Positions 36,281 through 45,287 of a DNA stretch of 64,000 nt are shown here, one piece after another (position 1 is the first letter of the stretch; the number at the start of each line of letters is the position of its first letter). Source of the stretch: Jannaschia sp. CCS1 (GTDB lineage Bacteria; Pseudomonadota; Alphaproteobacteria; Rhodobacterales; Rhodobacteraceae); NCBI RefSeq assembly GCF_000013565.1, contig NC_007802.1:1550001-1614000 (forward strand), read 5' to 3'. Made by a program: the position numbers and the translations under genes. Below the pieces are notes generated by a model that saw only the letters and a list, made by a program, of their open reading frames with translations, was not told the origin of the DNA and did not search any database.

Positions 36281-37962
36281 TGCAACCTGACCCCCAACAG
36301 ATTCCCCTGCGCGATCCGCAGGAGGTCATGACACTGGCGCGCATGGGCTCCATGCATCAGTCGCGCTTGTCGTTTATGCGGGTGCTGTTGCGGCGGATGA
36401 AGGGGGAGGGGTGGCAATTCTTCCGGCCGGACTGGTCGGTGAATGGGCGGGGTGAGGGCCATGCCGTCTACACCGCCAAGGGGCCGGAGCGGGCGTATTC
36501 GCTGATCGCCTTCGCCCATGACCTGCCCGCAGAGATGCGCAGTGACCGGGTCATTGCGACGGCGTGGGATGCCACGTTTGTTCTGTTCGATGGCGTGCCG
36601 ACGAATGATGAGATCGACGTCCTGCGGGCCAATGTGCCGAAACAGGAAGCCGGTCGCGTGTCGTCGAGCGTGCTGACGCTCAGCCGTGCCAACCGCTCGG
36701 TCCGGCTGTGGGATCATGTGGTCGCGTGCCTCGTCAAGGGGCAACAGCCCGACCCCGAGAAGATCTCTGATGTCGGCTATCTGATGCGGACCACTGCCGT
36801 CTATGGCTCTGCCAAATTCGGGGCGGCCGACCGCGCGGTGATTGAGGCGCGGCGCGAGTTGAGCGCACCGTTTCAGGCGGAGATGTTGACTGTCTACCTG
36901 ATCCGCACCTTCGTCATGGATCTGGTGGAGCATCTGGCGCGGGCGGTGAACCCAGCCGCCGCGCGCCTTGATCCGTCCCTCAAGCGGCGCTTCGGGATCG
37001 GCAATTCCACCGGCCTCGGGATGGCCCCGTTTCTGGTGAACCACCCCAAGCTGATCCACAATTGGATGGCGGCGCGGGAATGGGCGCTGGCGCAGGTCCG
37101 CGGGCTTGACCGTGCCAGCATCGAGGAGGTCAAGACCTTCAAATCCTTCGCAAAACGCGCCGCGTGCAATGCCACGCAATGGCAGTCGTCCCATCCGATC
37201 CAGCAAGCCAAGCTGGCCGAGTTGCGGGCCGATATGACGGCGCTTCTGACACGGCTTGATGGGTTTGACTTCGCCACGCATCGCCCCTGGGACGTCCTTT
37301 GGCGCTGGGGAGAGACGCATTTGGGACTTGAGGGGCAGGAGCAACTGGCCTCTCTCCTGCTGGAGCCTTACGGGCCGCTCATTGACACTGCGGCGGGCGG
37401 CATGGCGGCGGATGAGACGCCCAAGCCAATCGACGGTCGCATGGATACAAGCGCCATGAGAACCCTGATCGAACGCATCCACCCCCGCGCGCTGGAGACG
37501 GATTGGGACGCGCCCGAGGCCTGTGCGCGGGTCTGGTACACCTCCGCCGAGAAGCTGGAGCCGCGATTGGGCGAACGGGCGGAAGAAGACCTGGACGCCT
37601 ACGCCAATGCCCTTTGTCCGGCCCATGATGCGGCGAAGCTTTACGCGGCGCTGGACGGGGAAACCGGCCCCATCGCGGCCTTCCTGCTGCACGCGCCGGA
37701 ACATCGCCACACCGTCCGTCGTCTGCAATTGGCCGCGACCCACGCCTATGCCGAGATCCGCGATAATACGACCCACGCAGAGATGGCCCCCATCGACCTG
37801 CTGCGCGCCAAGCTGAGTTTTTTCGGTGCAACCCGGTTTGACCCGAGATCAGACCGCTGGCTGCGCATCACCATGTTTCAGAACGCGCCCTACCCGGAAG
37901 ACCTGGCCCAGGTCGACCCCGATGGCTGGAGTTACCCTTCGTTGAACGAGGTCGGGGCATGA
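36277..37962 (+). CDS. Large uncharacterised protein of the betaine-type operon
   Basis: 561 residues, starting with ATG 36277 overlapping the dipeptidase stop by 4 nt. Mostly helical, soluble and without a signal peptide. Noticeable stretches: RLSFMRVLLRRMKGEGWQFF, HAVYTAKGPERAYSLIAFAH, VYLIRTFVMDLVEHLARAVN, GNSTGLGMAPFLVNHPKLIH and AKLSFFGATRFDPRSDRWLR. I know of no characterised homologue. It is followed with 4-nt overlap by the DUF3726 gene, so the two probably work together, perhaps as an accessory pair of the methyl-transfer proteins. Function unknown. Confidence 0.72.
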   Translation: MMQPDPQQIPLRDPQEVMTLARMGSMHQSRLSFMRVLLRRMKGEGWQFFRPDWSVNGRGEGHAVYTAKGPERAYSLIAFAHDLPAEMRSDRVIATAWDATFVLFDGVPTNDEIDVLRANVPKQEAGRVSSSVLTLSRANRSVRLWDHVVACLVKGQQPDPEKISDVGYLMRTTAVYGSAKFGAADRAVIEARRELSAPFQAEMLTVYLIRTFVMDLVEHLARAVNPAAARLDPSLKRRFGIGNSTGLGMAPFLVNHPKLIHNWMAAREWALAQVRGLDRASIEEVKTFKSFAKRAACNATQWQSSHPIQQAKLAELRADMTALLTRLDGFDFATHRPWDVLWRWGETHLGLEGQEQLASLLLEPYGPLIDTAAGGMAADETPKPIDGRMDTSAMRTLIERIHPRALETDWDAPEACARVWYTSAEKLEPRLGERAEEDLDAYANALCPAHDAAKLYAALDGETGPIAAFLLHAPEHRHTVRRLQLAATHAYAEIRDNTTHAEMAPIDLLRAKLSFFGATRFDPRSDRWLRITMFQNAPYPEDLAQVDPDGWSYPSLNEVGA

Positions 37963-38531
37963 TTGTGCAGGCAGGCGACGATTGGTCATTGGGAGAGGTG
38001 CAATCGCTCTGCGTGAAGGCGGCGCGCGGGGCCGGGCGTGCGGTTGGTCTGGCCGAAGATGCAGGCCGGGCGGCGCGCTGGCTTCACGCTCGGGGTCAGG
38101 ACGGGACAGGGGCGTTGGCACGGCTTTTGCAGGCCACGGATGGGCTGCCAGTCTCAAAACTGGTGCCGCGTTTGCCGGATTTCAGCCCGGCGCATGAGGG
38201 GATTTGCCCCCTGGTCCTTGGGGGGTACCTGTCGGATATGGGAACTTTGCCAAGCGGTCCCATCGGTCCGGTTTGGTCGCCTGAACTGTTGCAGCCGTTG
38301 CTCGCGAACCTCTCGGCCTCGGGTGTCGATGTCGTGTTCCCGCCAAGTGTGCACGAGCCGGTTACGGCGCGAATGATGCCGCGCATGACGATGCTCAACC
38401 CCAGCCAATCCCGTGCCGAGGTATCCCCCGAGACAATGGATGCGCTTCTTGTCTTCGCCGCCCGGACCTATGCGCCCGCCACCGCGCAAAGCCGTGCCGG
38501 GGCAGGGTCGGCTCTGTCGGATAACGATTAG
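37959..38531 (+). CDS. DUF3726 domain protein
   Basis: 190 residues. LGEVQSLCVKAARGAGRAVG, LAEDAGRAARWLHARGQDGT and a conserved CPLVLGGYLSDMG stretch are characteristic of DUF3726. These proteins occur with MttB-like methyltransferases in proteobacteria, but no activity is known. Last gene of the operon that begins at 28433; a 4-nt overlap links it to the large protein upstream. No membrane span and no known catalytic motif. Confidence 0.75.
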   Translation: MIVQAGDDWSLGEVQSLCVKAARGAGRAVGLAEDAGRAARWLHARGQDGTGALARLLQATDGLPVSKLVPRLPDFSPAHEGICPLVLGGYLSDMGTLPSGPIGPVWSPELLQPLLANLSASGVDVVFPPSVHEPVTARMMPRMTMLNPSQSRAEVSPETMDALLVFAARTYAPATAQSRAGAGSALSDND

Positions 38532-38860
38532 GGTAAGGCCCGCTTGCACGTCCGCTCCATGGTGCACTTCCCCAAAACCATCTCAAGACAATCCCGTGAA
38601 ACCGAAGATCTCGGGGAGGGTCGGATGACGGGCGCTGAGGCCCGGGCCAGGTTCCGTGAGAGCCTGCGCGCGGAGGTCCGCTCTCGGTGTCAGGCGCGGG
38701 GCGCGGCTTCGATTGCAAGGGCGCGGGAGGATGGAGGATTTCCGCCGTGGCACATACGCGCGAAACGCCTTCCTGTCTTGGCCCAATGTGGTACGACTTT
38801 GGGACGACATTGACGCAAGACACCTGACCGGCCCGAACGGCGTGGTGTGAGAGGATGACG
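38532..38860. other. 329-bp intergenic region before the FHA/phosphatase operon
   Basis: Separates the betaine-type operon from the FHA-led operon. Short plus-strand frames (38544-38813 and others) lack ribosome-binding sites and motifs, so I do not call a gene. It must contain the promoter of the FHA operon; ACATTGACGCAAG near 38807 offers a possible -35 (TTGACG), but I see no convincing -10. Confidence 0.4.
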
Positions 38861-39472
38861 ATGGCAAAGAAACCCATCATGACCGATGAGCATATGGATG
38901 GTGACCGGCCCGCGCGTCCTGTGCCGCCCACGCCCCTGTCCGCTGCCCCCCCGGGCGCGACACGTCCCGTCGATCCTCCCGCACCGCCCCAAGCGCCGGC
39001 GCCCACACATCCTGTAAGCGCGGCGCCCACGGGCCGCGATGCGTCGGGACATGTCCGGCCCAAGACACGCATTCTGGGATACGGTGCCGCGCCAGAGGCT
39101 GCGCAAACCGGTGACGTCCCCGTTGATGCGCCCGCGGTGGGCTGGCTTGTGGTTACGCACGGGCCGGGGCGCGGCGCGTCGCTTGCGGTGACCAGTGGTA
39201 TGAACGCGATCGGGCGGGGGGAAGATTGCGGCCTGCAGCTTGATTTTGGCGATGACAGCATCAGCCGCGACGCCCACGCCTATGTCACCTATGACAATGA
39301 GGCGCGGCGCTTTTTTGTCAGCCATGGCGGCAAGACCAACCTTGTGCGCCTGAACGATACGTCAGTCCTGACGACGGAGCCTCTGACCCACGGCGATACC
39401 CTGCGGATCGGGGCGACATCCCTGCGGTTTGTCGCGCTCTGCGGGCCGGATTTCGATTGGTCCGACCCATGA
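38861..39472 (+). CDS. FHA-domain protein with Pro/Ala-rich N-terminus
   Basis: 203 residues from ATG 38861, chosen for GAGG 6 nt upstream (ATG 38855 is possible). Residues ~15-75 are Pro/Ala-rich and probably disordered, with TRILGY at the end of that stretch, a possible phosphothreonine site. The FHA domain follows (~85-200): ARGASLAVTSG-type strand, GMNAIGRGEDCGLQL, DSISRDAHAYVTY (SR-H signature) and NLVRLNDTSVL. It should bind phosphothreonine peptides. Its stop overlaps the PP2C start by 4 nt. Likely a phospho-dependent adaptor for the kinases at 45-51 kb. Confidence 0.87.
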   Translation: MAKKPIMTDEHMDGDRPARPVPPTPLSAAPPGATRPVDPPAPPQAPAPTHPVSAAPTGRDASGHVRPKTRILGYGAAPEAAQTGDVPVDAPAVGWLVVTHGPGRGASLAVTSGMNAIGRGEDCGLQLDFGDDSISRDAHAYVTYDNEARRFFVSHGGKTNLVRLNDTSVLTTEPLTHGDTLRIGATSLRFVALCGPDFDWSDP

Positions 39473-40992
39473 GCCCGGCCGCCCCCATCGGATACGACGT
39501 CGCGACCGCCCTCTGGCAGGGCGCGCGGCCCTATCAGGAAGATACCCTGCTGGCCGATTTCCATGGCGGCATGGATCGGGGCTTTGCGGTTCTGGCCGAT
39601 GGCATGGGCGGGCACGCGGCGGGGGATCTGGCGTCGCGGCTGGTGGTGATTGACGCGGTCAGCCACCTGAAATTCCTGATGCACGACGGGGCGGCGCTGG
39701 AGACATCGCTGGTGTCAGAGCTGACCTCGGCCATCGAGACAGCGAACAATGTCCTAAAGGACCGCGCGGCGGAGGATCGGCGGCTGCGCGGGATGGGGGC
39801 GACGTTTCTGGCCACGGTGGTCTTTGAAGATCGCCTGTATTGGGCGTCGGTGGGCGACAGCCCGCTCTACCTCTGGCGGGAGGGGACATTGCGGCAGCTG
39901 AATGAAGATCACTCCATGGCACCGGTCATCGATCAGATGGCCCGCGCCGGAGAGATCACGCCGGAACAGGCTGCCAGCCACCCCGACCGCAACGCGTTGA
40001 CATCCGTGCTGATGGGGGAGCCGCTGAAAGCCATGGATGTGCCCAAGACGGCAACGGTCCTGGACCCGGGGGATGTGTTGATTCAGGCCTCGGACGGGCT
40101 GCAATACCTTGATGACAAGAAGATATCTGAGGTTGTGGCGCGGGGCGGCAACAGTCGCGAGATTGCAGATGCCCTGCTGGCGGCCCTACGGGATCTGGAT
40201 GATCCGGTGCAGGACAATACGGCAATTCTTGTGCTGCAATTGATGGACCGCGTGGGCGAGGGCGCTGTGTCGGCGACAGCGGGCTCGGCGACTGCCAAAT
40301 CCACAGTTGGCAGCCCAAGCGCTCCAGCGGATGTCCCGTCTACCGCGACCGCTACAGGGGACACGCTTTCCGTCGGTGCACGACGCTGGGCTCTCCCTGC
40401 CGGTCTTTTGGCCGGTGCGGCTCTGGTCGCGGGGTTGGTCTTCGGCCTGCCCGGCGGACCACCGGAACCGACATCCGTGGCAGAGCTTGAGACAGCGGGT
40501 GGCACAGCCGATGCAGCGCCCGAGGCCGATCAGGCCCCAGCCCCTGCATTAGCCGATGCGCCAGTACCTGCCACCACGGCGGTGTCGTCTGCCACGCCAA
40601 CACCGGATGCTGTGCCCGAGGCTGACGTGACGCAAGTCCATGAAACCATAGGGGAAACGACGGCTCTCGCCGAGGAGGGTCCTGAAGAGTCTGTGCCTGC
40701 CGTCGTCGGCCTGAAGCCCTCACAACCGGCAGCGACGGAGGCGGCACGGGCCGCCAACGGGGCCACGATCCTGTTCGAGACAACCACCCCCGGCACGCCA
40801 GCCGCGCCCGGTGCCAATGCCGTGGGTCTTGACGTCCTGCGTCCCCAGGATGCCCCGCCGCTTCCCAATCAGGACGCGGTGGAGGCGCAACCTGAAAGCC
40901 AGCGCACGCGGATCCCAGAAAGCCCGCTACCCAAATCCCGCCCGTCCGCGACCGCCAAACCCACCACTAGCGAGGACGCGCGCAATGGCTGA
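39469..40992 (+). CDS. PP2C-family Ser/Thr phosphatase with C-terminal membrane segment
   Basis: 507 residues from ATG 39469. The N-terminal ~255 residues form a PPM/PP2C domain: GARPYQEDTLLAD (metal-site Glu-Asp), VLADGMGGHAAGD, GATFLATVV, SVGDSPLYL and DNTAILVLQ. Then follow a Ser/Thr/Ala-rich linker, a hydrophobic segment (RWALPAGLLAGAALVAGLVF, ~305-325) and an Ala/Pro/Thr-rich C-terminal tail of ~180 residues that should lie outside the cytoplasm. The predicted role is to dephosphorylate proteins phosphorylated by the neighbouring kinases. It overlaps the FHA gene on its left by 4 nt and the FHA/zinc-ribbon gene on its right by 8 nt. Confidence 0.9.
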   Translation: MSPAAPIGYDVATALWQGARPYQEDTLLADFHGGMDRGFAVLADGMGGHAAGDLASRLVVIDAVSHLKFLMHDGAALETSLVSELTSAIETANNVLKDRAAEDRRLRGMGATFLATVVFEDRLYWASVGDSPLYLWREGTLRQLNEDHSMAPVIDQMARAGEITPEQAASHPDRNALTSVLMGEPLKAMDVPKTATVLDPGDVLIQASDGLQYLDDKKISEVVARGGNSREIADALLAALRDLDDPVQDNTAILVLQLMDRVGEGAVSATAGSATAKSTVGSPSAPADVPSTATATGDTLSVGARRWALPAGLLAGAALVAGLVFGLPGGPPEPTSVAELETAGGTADAAPEADQAPAPALADAPVPATTAVSSATPTPDAVPEADVTQVHETIGETTALAEEGPEESVPAVVGLKPSQPAATEAARAANGATILFETTTPGTPAAPGANAVGLDVLRPQDAPPLPNQDAVEAQPESQRTRIPESPLPKSRPSATAKPTTSEDARNG

Positions 40993-41842
40993 CACGGTCG
41001 ACCTGTCCATCCAGTCCGTGGCCAGCCAGGACGTGCTGCTGCCCTCCCAAACCCTGCGTCTGCCTGTCGAAGTCGGCCGGTTCGGCGCGGATAACACCGG
41101 CCGGGTCAGTGCAGGGGACGGGCAGATTGTGCAGTTCGGCGCGGGCTTTGGCACGCTCTCTCGCCAGCATATGACGGTCACCCAAGCGCCCGATGGCGCG
41201 CTGGTGGTGACGGATCTGTCGTCCAACGGGGTGGTGCAAATCAGCCAGACCGGCGCCGTATCGCTGGGGCGGGGTGGCACCGTTCGCATGGCTCCGGGGG
41301 CCATGGGCGTGTTCGAAACGGTGGGCCTGCGTGTGACGGTGACCGCGCCCAAAGTCGCGCAGGTCACGACCATCGGCCAGCCGCTGCATCTGGTTTACGA
41401 CAGCGCGTCGACCGGGCGGCTCAAGGCGCTGGACCTTGATGGCGTGTCAATCGCGCTGGTGGCAGAGGGGGCAGAGGTTCTGATGCGCCGCCGCCCCGGC
41501 ATCGCGCGCGCAGCCCTGCAAACCCTGCGGTCTGAGGGCGCGCGGTGTCTGGTCATGGTCGGCCCGGACGGGGCGGGTGGCATCGTCGCGATTGGCGGTG
41601 CGGGCGGCGAGGTATCGCACAACCGGCGGATGTTGGAGGTTGATGAAGCCGTGCCCATGGACCACCTCGACACGGTCGATATCCGGGGGCAGCTTTTGCG
41701 CATCATGTCGGCGGAGGATGGCAAGGGCCTCAGCTGCACCAACCCGGCCTGCCGCCAGCTGAACCCCTACCTTCCGGGCGAGAATTGCCGCTATTGCGGG
41801 CAGCGTCTGGGGGATGGCACCTCTTACTGGGTTCATTCTTGA
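40985..41842 (+). CDS. FHA-like protein with C-terminal zinc ribbon
   Basis: 285 residues from ATG 40985, overlapping the phosphatase stop by 8 nt. The N-terminal half has an FHA-like fold: LRLPVEVGRFGADNTGRV, FGTLSRQHMTVTQAPDG, VVTDLSSNGVVQIS (SR-H and SSNG). The middle (GQPLHLVYDSASTGRLKALD ... GEVSHNRRMLEV) is an unassigned beta-rich region. The end is a four-Cys zinc ribbon, CTNPACRQLNPYLPGENCRYCG. It is probably a phosphothreonine reader that recruits another factor through the ribbon. Followed after 22 nt by the FHA-flavoprotein gene. Confidence 0.8.
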   Translation: MADTVDLSIQSVASQDVLLPSQTLRLPVEVGRFGADNTGRVSAGDGQIVQFGAGFGTLSRQHMTVTQAPDGALVVTDLSSNGVVQISQTGAVSLGRGGTVRMAPGAMGVFETVGLRVTVTAPKVAQVTTIGQPLHLVYDSASTGRLKALDLDGVSIALVAEGAEVLMRRRPGIARAALQTLRSEGARCLVMVGPDGAGGIVAIGGAGGEVSHNRRMLEVDEAVPMDHLDTVDIRGQLLRIMSAEDGKGLSCTNPACRQLNPYLPGENCRYCGQRLGDGTSYWVHS

Positions 41843-41864
41843 TGCCTGGGTCTAAGGTGTTGGC

Positions 41865-43871
41865 ATGACAGAGGTTTTACCCGGCTTCCCGGTCCGGTTT
41901 CGCGTCCGTCAGATTGCCGACGATGGCCAGATGTCCGGCCGATCGCAGATCCTTCTGTGTGAGGAGCCGGGGGAATTTCTGGTCGGTAAATCTGCCGATG
42001 CCGATGTGCCGTTGACCGGCGATGCCGTGTCGCGTCGCCATCTGTCGCTGGTCCTGTCCGAGCAGCAGATCCGCGTGCGCGACGAGGGGTCGACCAACGG
42101 CACCTATGTGAATGGCACGCGGGTGGACGATGTGGCGCTGTCGCCCGGTGATCAGATCTCTCTGCCCGGGTGGCTGCTGGAACTTCTGGCCCCCTCCGCC
42201 GCGCCCGTGGATACCGCAGACACGGGCCTCGTCTCGCGCCTTGTAACCGCCGGACCCGCGCCTCCCGTCACACACCGCACCTTTCCGGACGCGGAGTTCA
42301 CCGCCGATGTCGTCTCCGTGGACGCCCTGCGCGCCTCAGGCCACCCGGTGGAGGAGGTTCGATTTTCCGCCGTGGGTGGCGGGCTTGGCAGCTTTGTCTG
42401 GGTCGATCACCTGCGCTGCTACGGTGTGGGCACCGGTGATATCAAGGTCATCGGAACCGAAGATGTCTGCTACCAGACTTACAAAAGATACTGCAAAAAC
42501 AGTCAGATACCGGATCATGAGCGGCTGCGCTCCAACTCACTCAGCCGCCCGGACAACATCTGGGGCTTCCCCGGCTATGCCCTGCGGGAGGCGACCCGGG
42601 GCGTGGGCTTCAAGGGCGTGGGCTTCAAGGGCCTGTTTCAGGTGCTGGCCGAGCCGACTCTATCGGAATCCTACACGCCCCGCGCGGGCGATGTATTCGA
42701 CAGTCTGGATGCGGAGGCCACCCGCATCGGCTGGTCCGACATGCTGGTCAAGGCGCAGGTTCTGGCCGTCCGCAAGACCGATGACGGACGCTACGCGGTC
42801 GCCGTCAAGCTTTGGGGTGGGGAGGCAACGGGGCAGGCGCGCAACCGCTATCTGGTGGCCGACGTCGTCCACCTGTCCACCGGCTATCCCGCCACGCGGT
42901 TTGTTGAGGACTTTCAGACCTTTATCACCCATCACCCCGATGCGCGTGGTCAGGTGGCTAACGCCTACGAGCCCCACGATCAGATGTATGTGGAGGCCGA
43001 GCGGCGCGGTGGCCCGGTTCAGGTCGTGGTGCGCGGGCGTGGCATCGTCGCCTCCCGCATCATCCAGCGCCTTCATGAGGCGCGCGAGAAGAACCCGCAG
43101 ATCCGCATCCTTCATTCTATTCGCACGCCCCTTGGCCCGCGCGACGGGGCCAGCTTCCGCGCCGGGCGGCGATTGGTGCGAAATAACGTTGAAATTCAGC
43201 CTTTTAACTGGCCGAAAGCCTGTTGGGGCGGGGATCTGCGCGCGGAATATGAGGCCGCCGATGCGCCCAAACGCGGCGCGATGCTGACCCGACTTGGCGG
43301 CACCACGACGGCGGAACGCTCCGATTGGATCGCCATCGTCGAACGCGGCACGGAGGAGGGGTGGTACAGGCCGGTTTTCGGCACGATCAGTGATCTGCAC
43401 CCCCTCGCGGAAGACGGCCCGCAGCCAGAGGGCGTGCGCGTGTCCATCAATACGGTGGAGGGTAATATCGAACAACTCAATGCCGACTACCTCATTGATT
43501 GCACAGGGTTAATCGCGGACATTCGCCGGTCGCCGCTGCTGGCCGATCTGCTGGACACCTACGATCTGCCGCGCAACCACGCCTATCGTCTGGAAGATGC
43601 CAGCCCGGTCCAAGGCGCGGCGACAGGTCTTTCTGTGACCTCTGATTTCGAGATTGAGGGCCTGCGCAATGGATCGGGCCGGGTTTACGCAGCGGGCACG
43701 ATCACCACCGGCGGGCCGTATCTGGCGGTCGACAGCTTTCTGGGTCTGCAATATTCCGCGCTCCGCTCGGTTGATCATCTGGCGCGCGGGCGGCAGCATC
43801 AGATGCGCCGGTTCGGGCCGCTTCGGTCGCTGTTGGGCTGGTGCAAATGGATGGTGGGCCGGCGGCCATGA
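41865..43871 (+). CDS. FHA domain fused to a flavoprotein/NAD(P)-type oxidoreductase
   Basis: 668 residues. Residues ~20-105 are a classic FHA domain: GEFLVGKSADADVPLTGDAV, SRRHLSLVL, DEGSTNGTYVNGTRV. After a short linker comes a two-nucleotide-fold protein: a first Rossmann motif (FSAVGGGLGSFVWVDHLRCY, ~170), VADVVHLSTGYPATRF, a second Rossmann-like motif (VQVVVRGRGIVASRIIQRL, ~385) and YLIDCTGL. This order of GxGxxG, ATG-like, GxGxxA and a second ATG-like motif resembles FMO/lysine-hydroxylase flavoproteins, so FAD and NAD(P)H binding is inferred. FHA fused to such an enzyme is unusual and suggests redox chemistry switched by protein phosphorylation. A tandem GVGFK-GVGFK lies at ~250. Confidence 0.75.
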   Translation: MTEVLPGFPVRFRVRQIADDGQMSGRSQILLCEEPGEFLVGKSADADVPLTGDAVSRRHLSLVLSEQQIRVRDEGSTNGTYVNGTRVDDVALSPGDQISLPGWLLELLAPSAAPVDTADTGLVSRLVTAGPAPPVTHRTFPDAEFTADVVSVDALRASGHPVEEVRFSAVGGGLGSFVWVDHLRCYGVGTGDIKVIGTEDVCYQTYKRYCKNSQIPDHERLRSNSLSRPDNIWGFPGYALREATRGVGFKGVGFKGLFQVLAEPTLSESYTPRAGDVFDSLDAEATRIGWSDMLVKAQVLAVRKTDDGRYAVAVKLWGGEATGQARNRYLVADVVHLSTGYPATRFVEDFQTFITHHPDARGQVANAYEPHDQMYVEAERRGGPVQVVVRGRGIVASRIIQRLHEAREKNPQIRILHSIRTPLGPRDGASFRAGRRLVRNNVEIQPFNWPKACWGGDLRAEYEAADAPKRGAMLTRLGGTTTAERSDWIAIVERGTEEGWYRPVFGTISDLHPLAEDGPQPEGVRVSINTVEGNIEQLNADYLIDCTGLIADIRRSPLLADLLDTYDLPRNHAYRLEDASPVQGAATGLSVTSDFEIEGLRNGSGRVYAAGTITTGGPYLAVDSFLGLQYSALRSVDHLARGRQHQMRRFGPLRSLLGWCKWMVGRRP

Positions 43872-43884
43872 CAGAGGTTTCCCC

Positions 43885-44334
43885 ATGATCCCGACCCTCG
43901 CCGGACGTTTGCAGACGCGGATATTCCTGTTCCTTTTCATCGGCCTGCCGATCACTTTCGCCTTTGGCCTCTATATGAATGGGTGGCAGTGGGATTGGCC
44001 CGCGATCCAGATCTTCGTCTGGTTTCTCTGCGTCGTGACGGGCGCGGGCCTGCTACTGGACCCGATCTACATCTTCCTGCAATCCCTGCGTTGGGACCGC
44101 GACTGGCCATTCCTGTTTCAGGCATTCTTCTCGTGGGTGGAATTCGCCATCGTCCTCGCCGTAGCCCGCGCGGGTCTTTTGCCTTTCCTCCCGGCGGAGG
44201 CGTTCCAGACCCTCGCAACGCCCATCCTGCACTTCACGCTCGTCTTCATCCCCTCCTTCCTGGCGCTTTTGGGGCCGATGCAGGTTCTCTTCATCCGGTG
44301 GCGCTTCAAGGGCGGCCAGTTCGGCAAACTCTGA
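43885..44334 (+). CDS. Small multi-span membrane protein
   Basis: 149 residues from ATG 43885, with AGAGG 7 nt upstream; longer upstream extensions overlap the flavoprotein gene and are rejected. About four hydrophobic segments: IFLFLFIGLPITFAFGLYM, IQIFVWFLCVVTGAGLLL, FFSWVEFAIVLAVARAGLL, and ILHFTLVFIPSFLALLGPM. No family recognised. It is 13 nt after the FHA-flavoprotein gene and runs into the permease gene (TGATG overlap). It may be a membrane partner that brings the oxidoreductase or the kinases to the membrane. Function unknown. Confidence 0.7.
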   Translation: MIPTLAGRLQTRIFLFLFIGLPITFAFGLYMNGWQWDWPAIQIFVWFLCVVTGAGLLLDPIYIFLQSLRWDRDWPFLFQAFFSWVEFAIVLAVARAGLLPFLPAEAFQTLATPILHFTLVFIPSFLALLGPMQVLFIRWRFKGGQFGKL

Positions 44335-45287
44335 TGCGCGGCTCTGCCATGGCGCGTCTTGTTCGGGTCTGGATCCCGATTCATCTGGCGATGTTGGCCG
44401 CCGCCTATGCCTGGCTGTTTGCCGAAAGCGCGCTGGATCTGACCGTGGCCATGGGGCTGTGGTTCTTCTTTCCCGTGGGCGTAATTGGCGCGATCATCGC
44501 CAATGCGACGGGCACCGGGGGCGGGGTGGTTTTCGTGCCGGTCTTTGCCGCGTTGCAGGACGGGGGCATCCCGCTGCCGCCCGAGATTTTGCGGATCGCG
44601 ACCCTCAAGCCCGAGGAATCCGTGGCCGTATCCTTCGCGATCCAGTGTTTCGGCATGTCGATGGGCGCACTGGTCTGGGCCCACTCCATCTTCGTCAAAG
44701 ACGCTCTGGCGTGGAATGAGAAGGTGTCCTCGCAAACATTAATGGCGTTAACCCTCGCGCCCTTGGCCACAGGGCTTCCCGCGCTTCTCCTGACCCAGGC
44801 CTTCATCGAGGTCGACGGCGCGACGCTGCTGATCTGGTTCAAGGTCTTCTCGCTTGCCCTCGGCGTGATATTGTTGATCTTCGCTTGGGCGCAGCGCCGC
44901 CAAGCCGCAAAAGATCGCAAGATCTGGGTGTCCCCGGCGGAGCTTTGGGTGCTTCTGGCGCTTGGTGCCATCGGCGGTACGGTTACCGCGCTCTTCTCCG
45001 TCGGGATCGGAGAGTTTCTGGCCATCTACCTGATCCTGCGCCGTTTTCCGACAAAGGTGGCCATCGCTGTGGCGGTCTGGGTCAGCGTGATCTGTGTGAT
45101 CGTCGGCGTCTGGGACGGCTATCTTGGCGGCCTCGTCCGGGTTGAACTGGTGTTGATCGCCGTGCCCGGCGCGTTGATCGGCGGGATCCTCGCCAAGGGG
45201 ATCGCCAGCGCGCTTGGCACGCTGTGGCTCAAGACGCTGGCGTCGGTCTGGATCATCGCCTCCAGCCTCTACCTGCTGTTCACGTGA
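44334..45287 (+). CDS. TauE/SafE (TSUP) family membrane permease
   Basis: 317 residues from ATG 44334 (coupled TGATG); ATG 44349 is an alternative. About eight spans, with the TSUP signature GVIGAIIANATGTGGGVVFV in the first half and its repeat GAIGGTVTALFSVGIGEFLA in the second. The family exports or imports sulfite, sulfoacetate and related organic anions. Last gene of the FHA/phosphatase operon; its stop abuts the stop of the first kinase gene on the other strand with no gap. The link to phospho-signalling is unknown; it may move a product of the flavoprotein. Confidence 0.85.
   Translation: MRGSAMARLVRVWIPIHLAMLAAAYAWLFAESALDLTVAMGLWFFFPVGVIGAIIANATGTGGGVVFVPVFAALQDGGIPLPPEILRIATLKPEESVAVSFAIQCFGMSMGALVWAHSIFVKDALAWNEKVSSQTLMALTLAPLATGLPALLLTQAFIEVDGATLLIWFKVFSLALGVILLIFAWAQRRQAAKDRKIWVSPAELWVLLALGAIGGTVTALFSVGIGEFLAIYLILRRFPTKVAIAVAVWVSVICVIVGVWDGYLGGLVRVELVLIAVPGALIGGILAKGIASALGTLWLKTLASVWIIASSLYLLFT

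Noticed and set aside
38544-38813. 89-codon plus-strand frame before the FHA operon
   Set aside because: Basic, low-information peptide with no family features and no ribosome-binding site.
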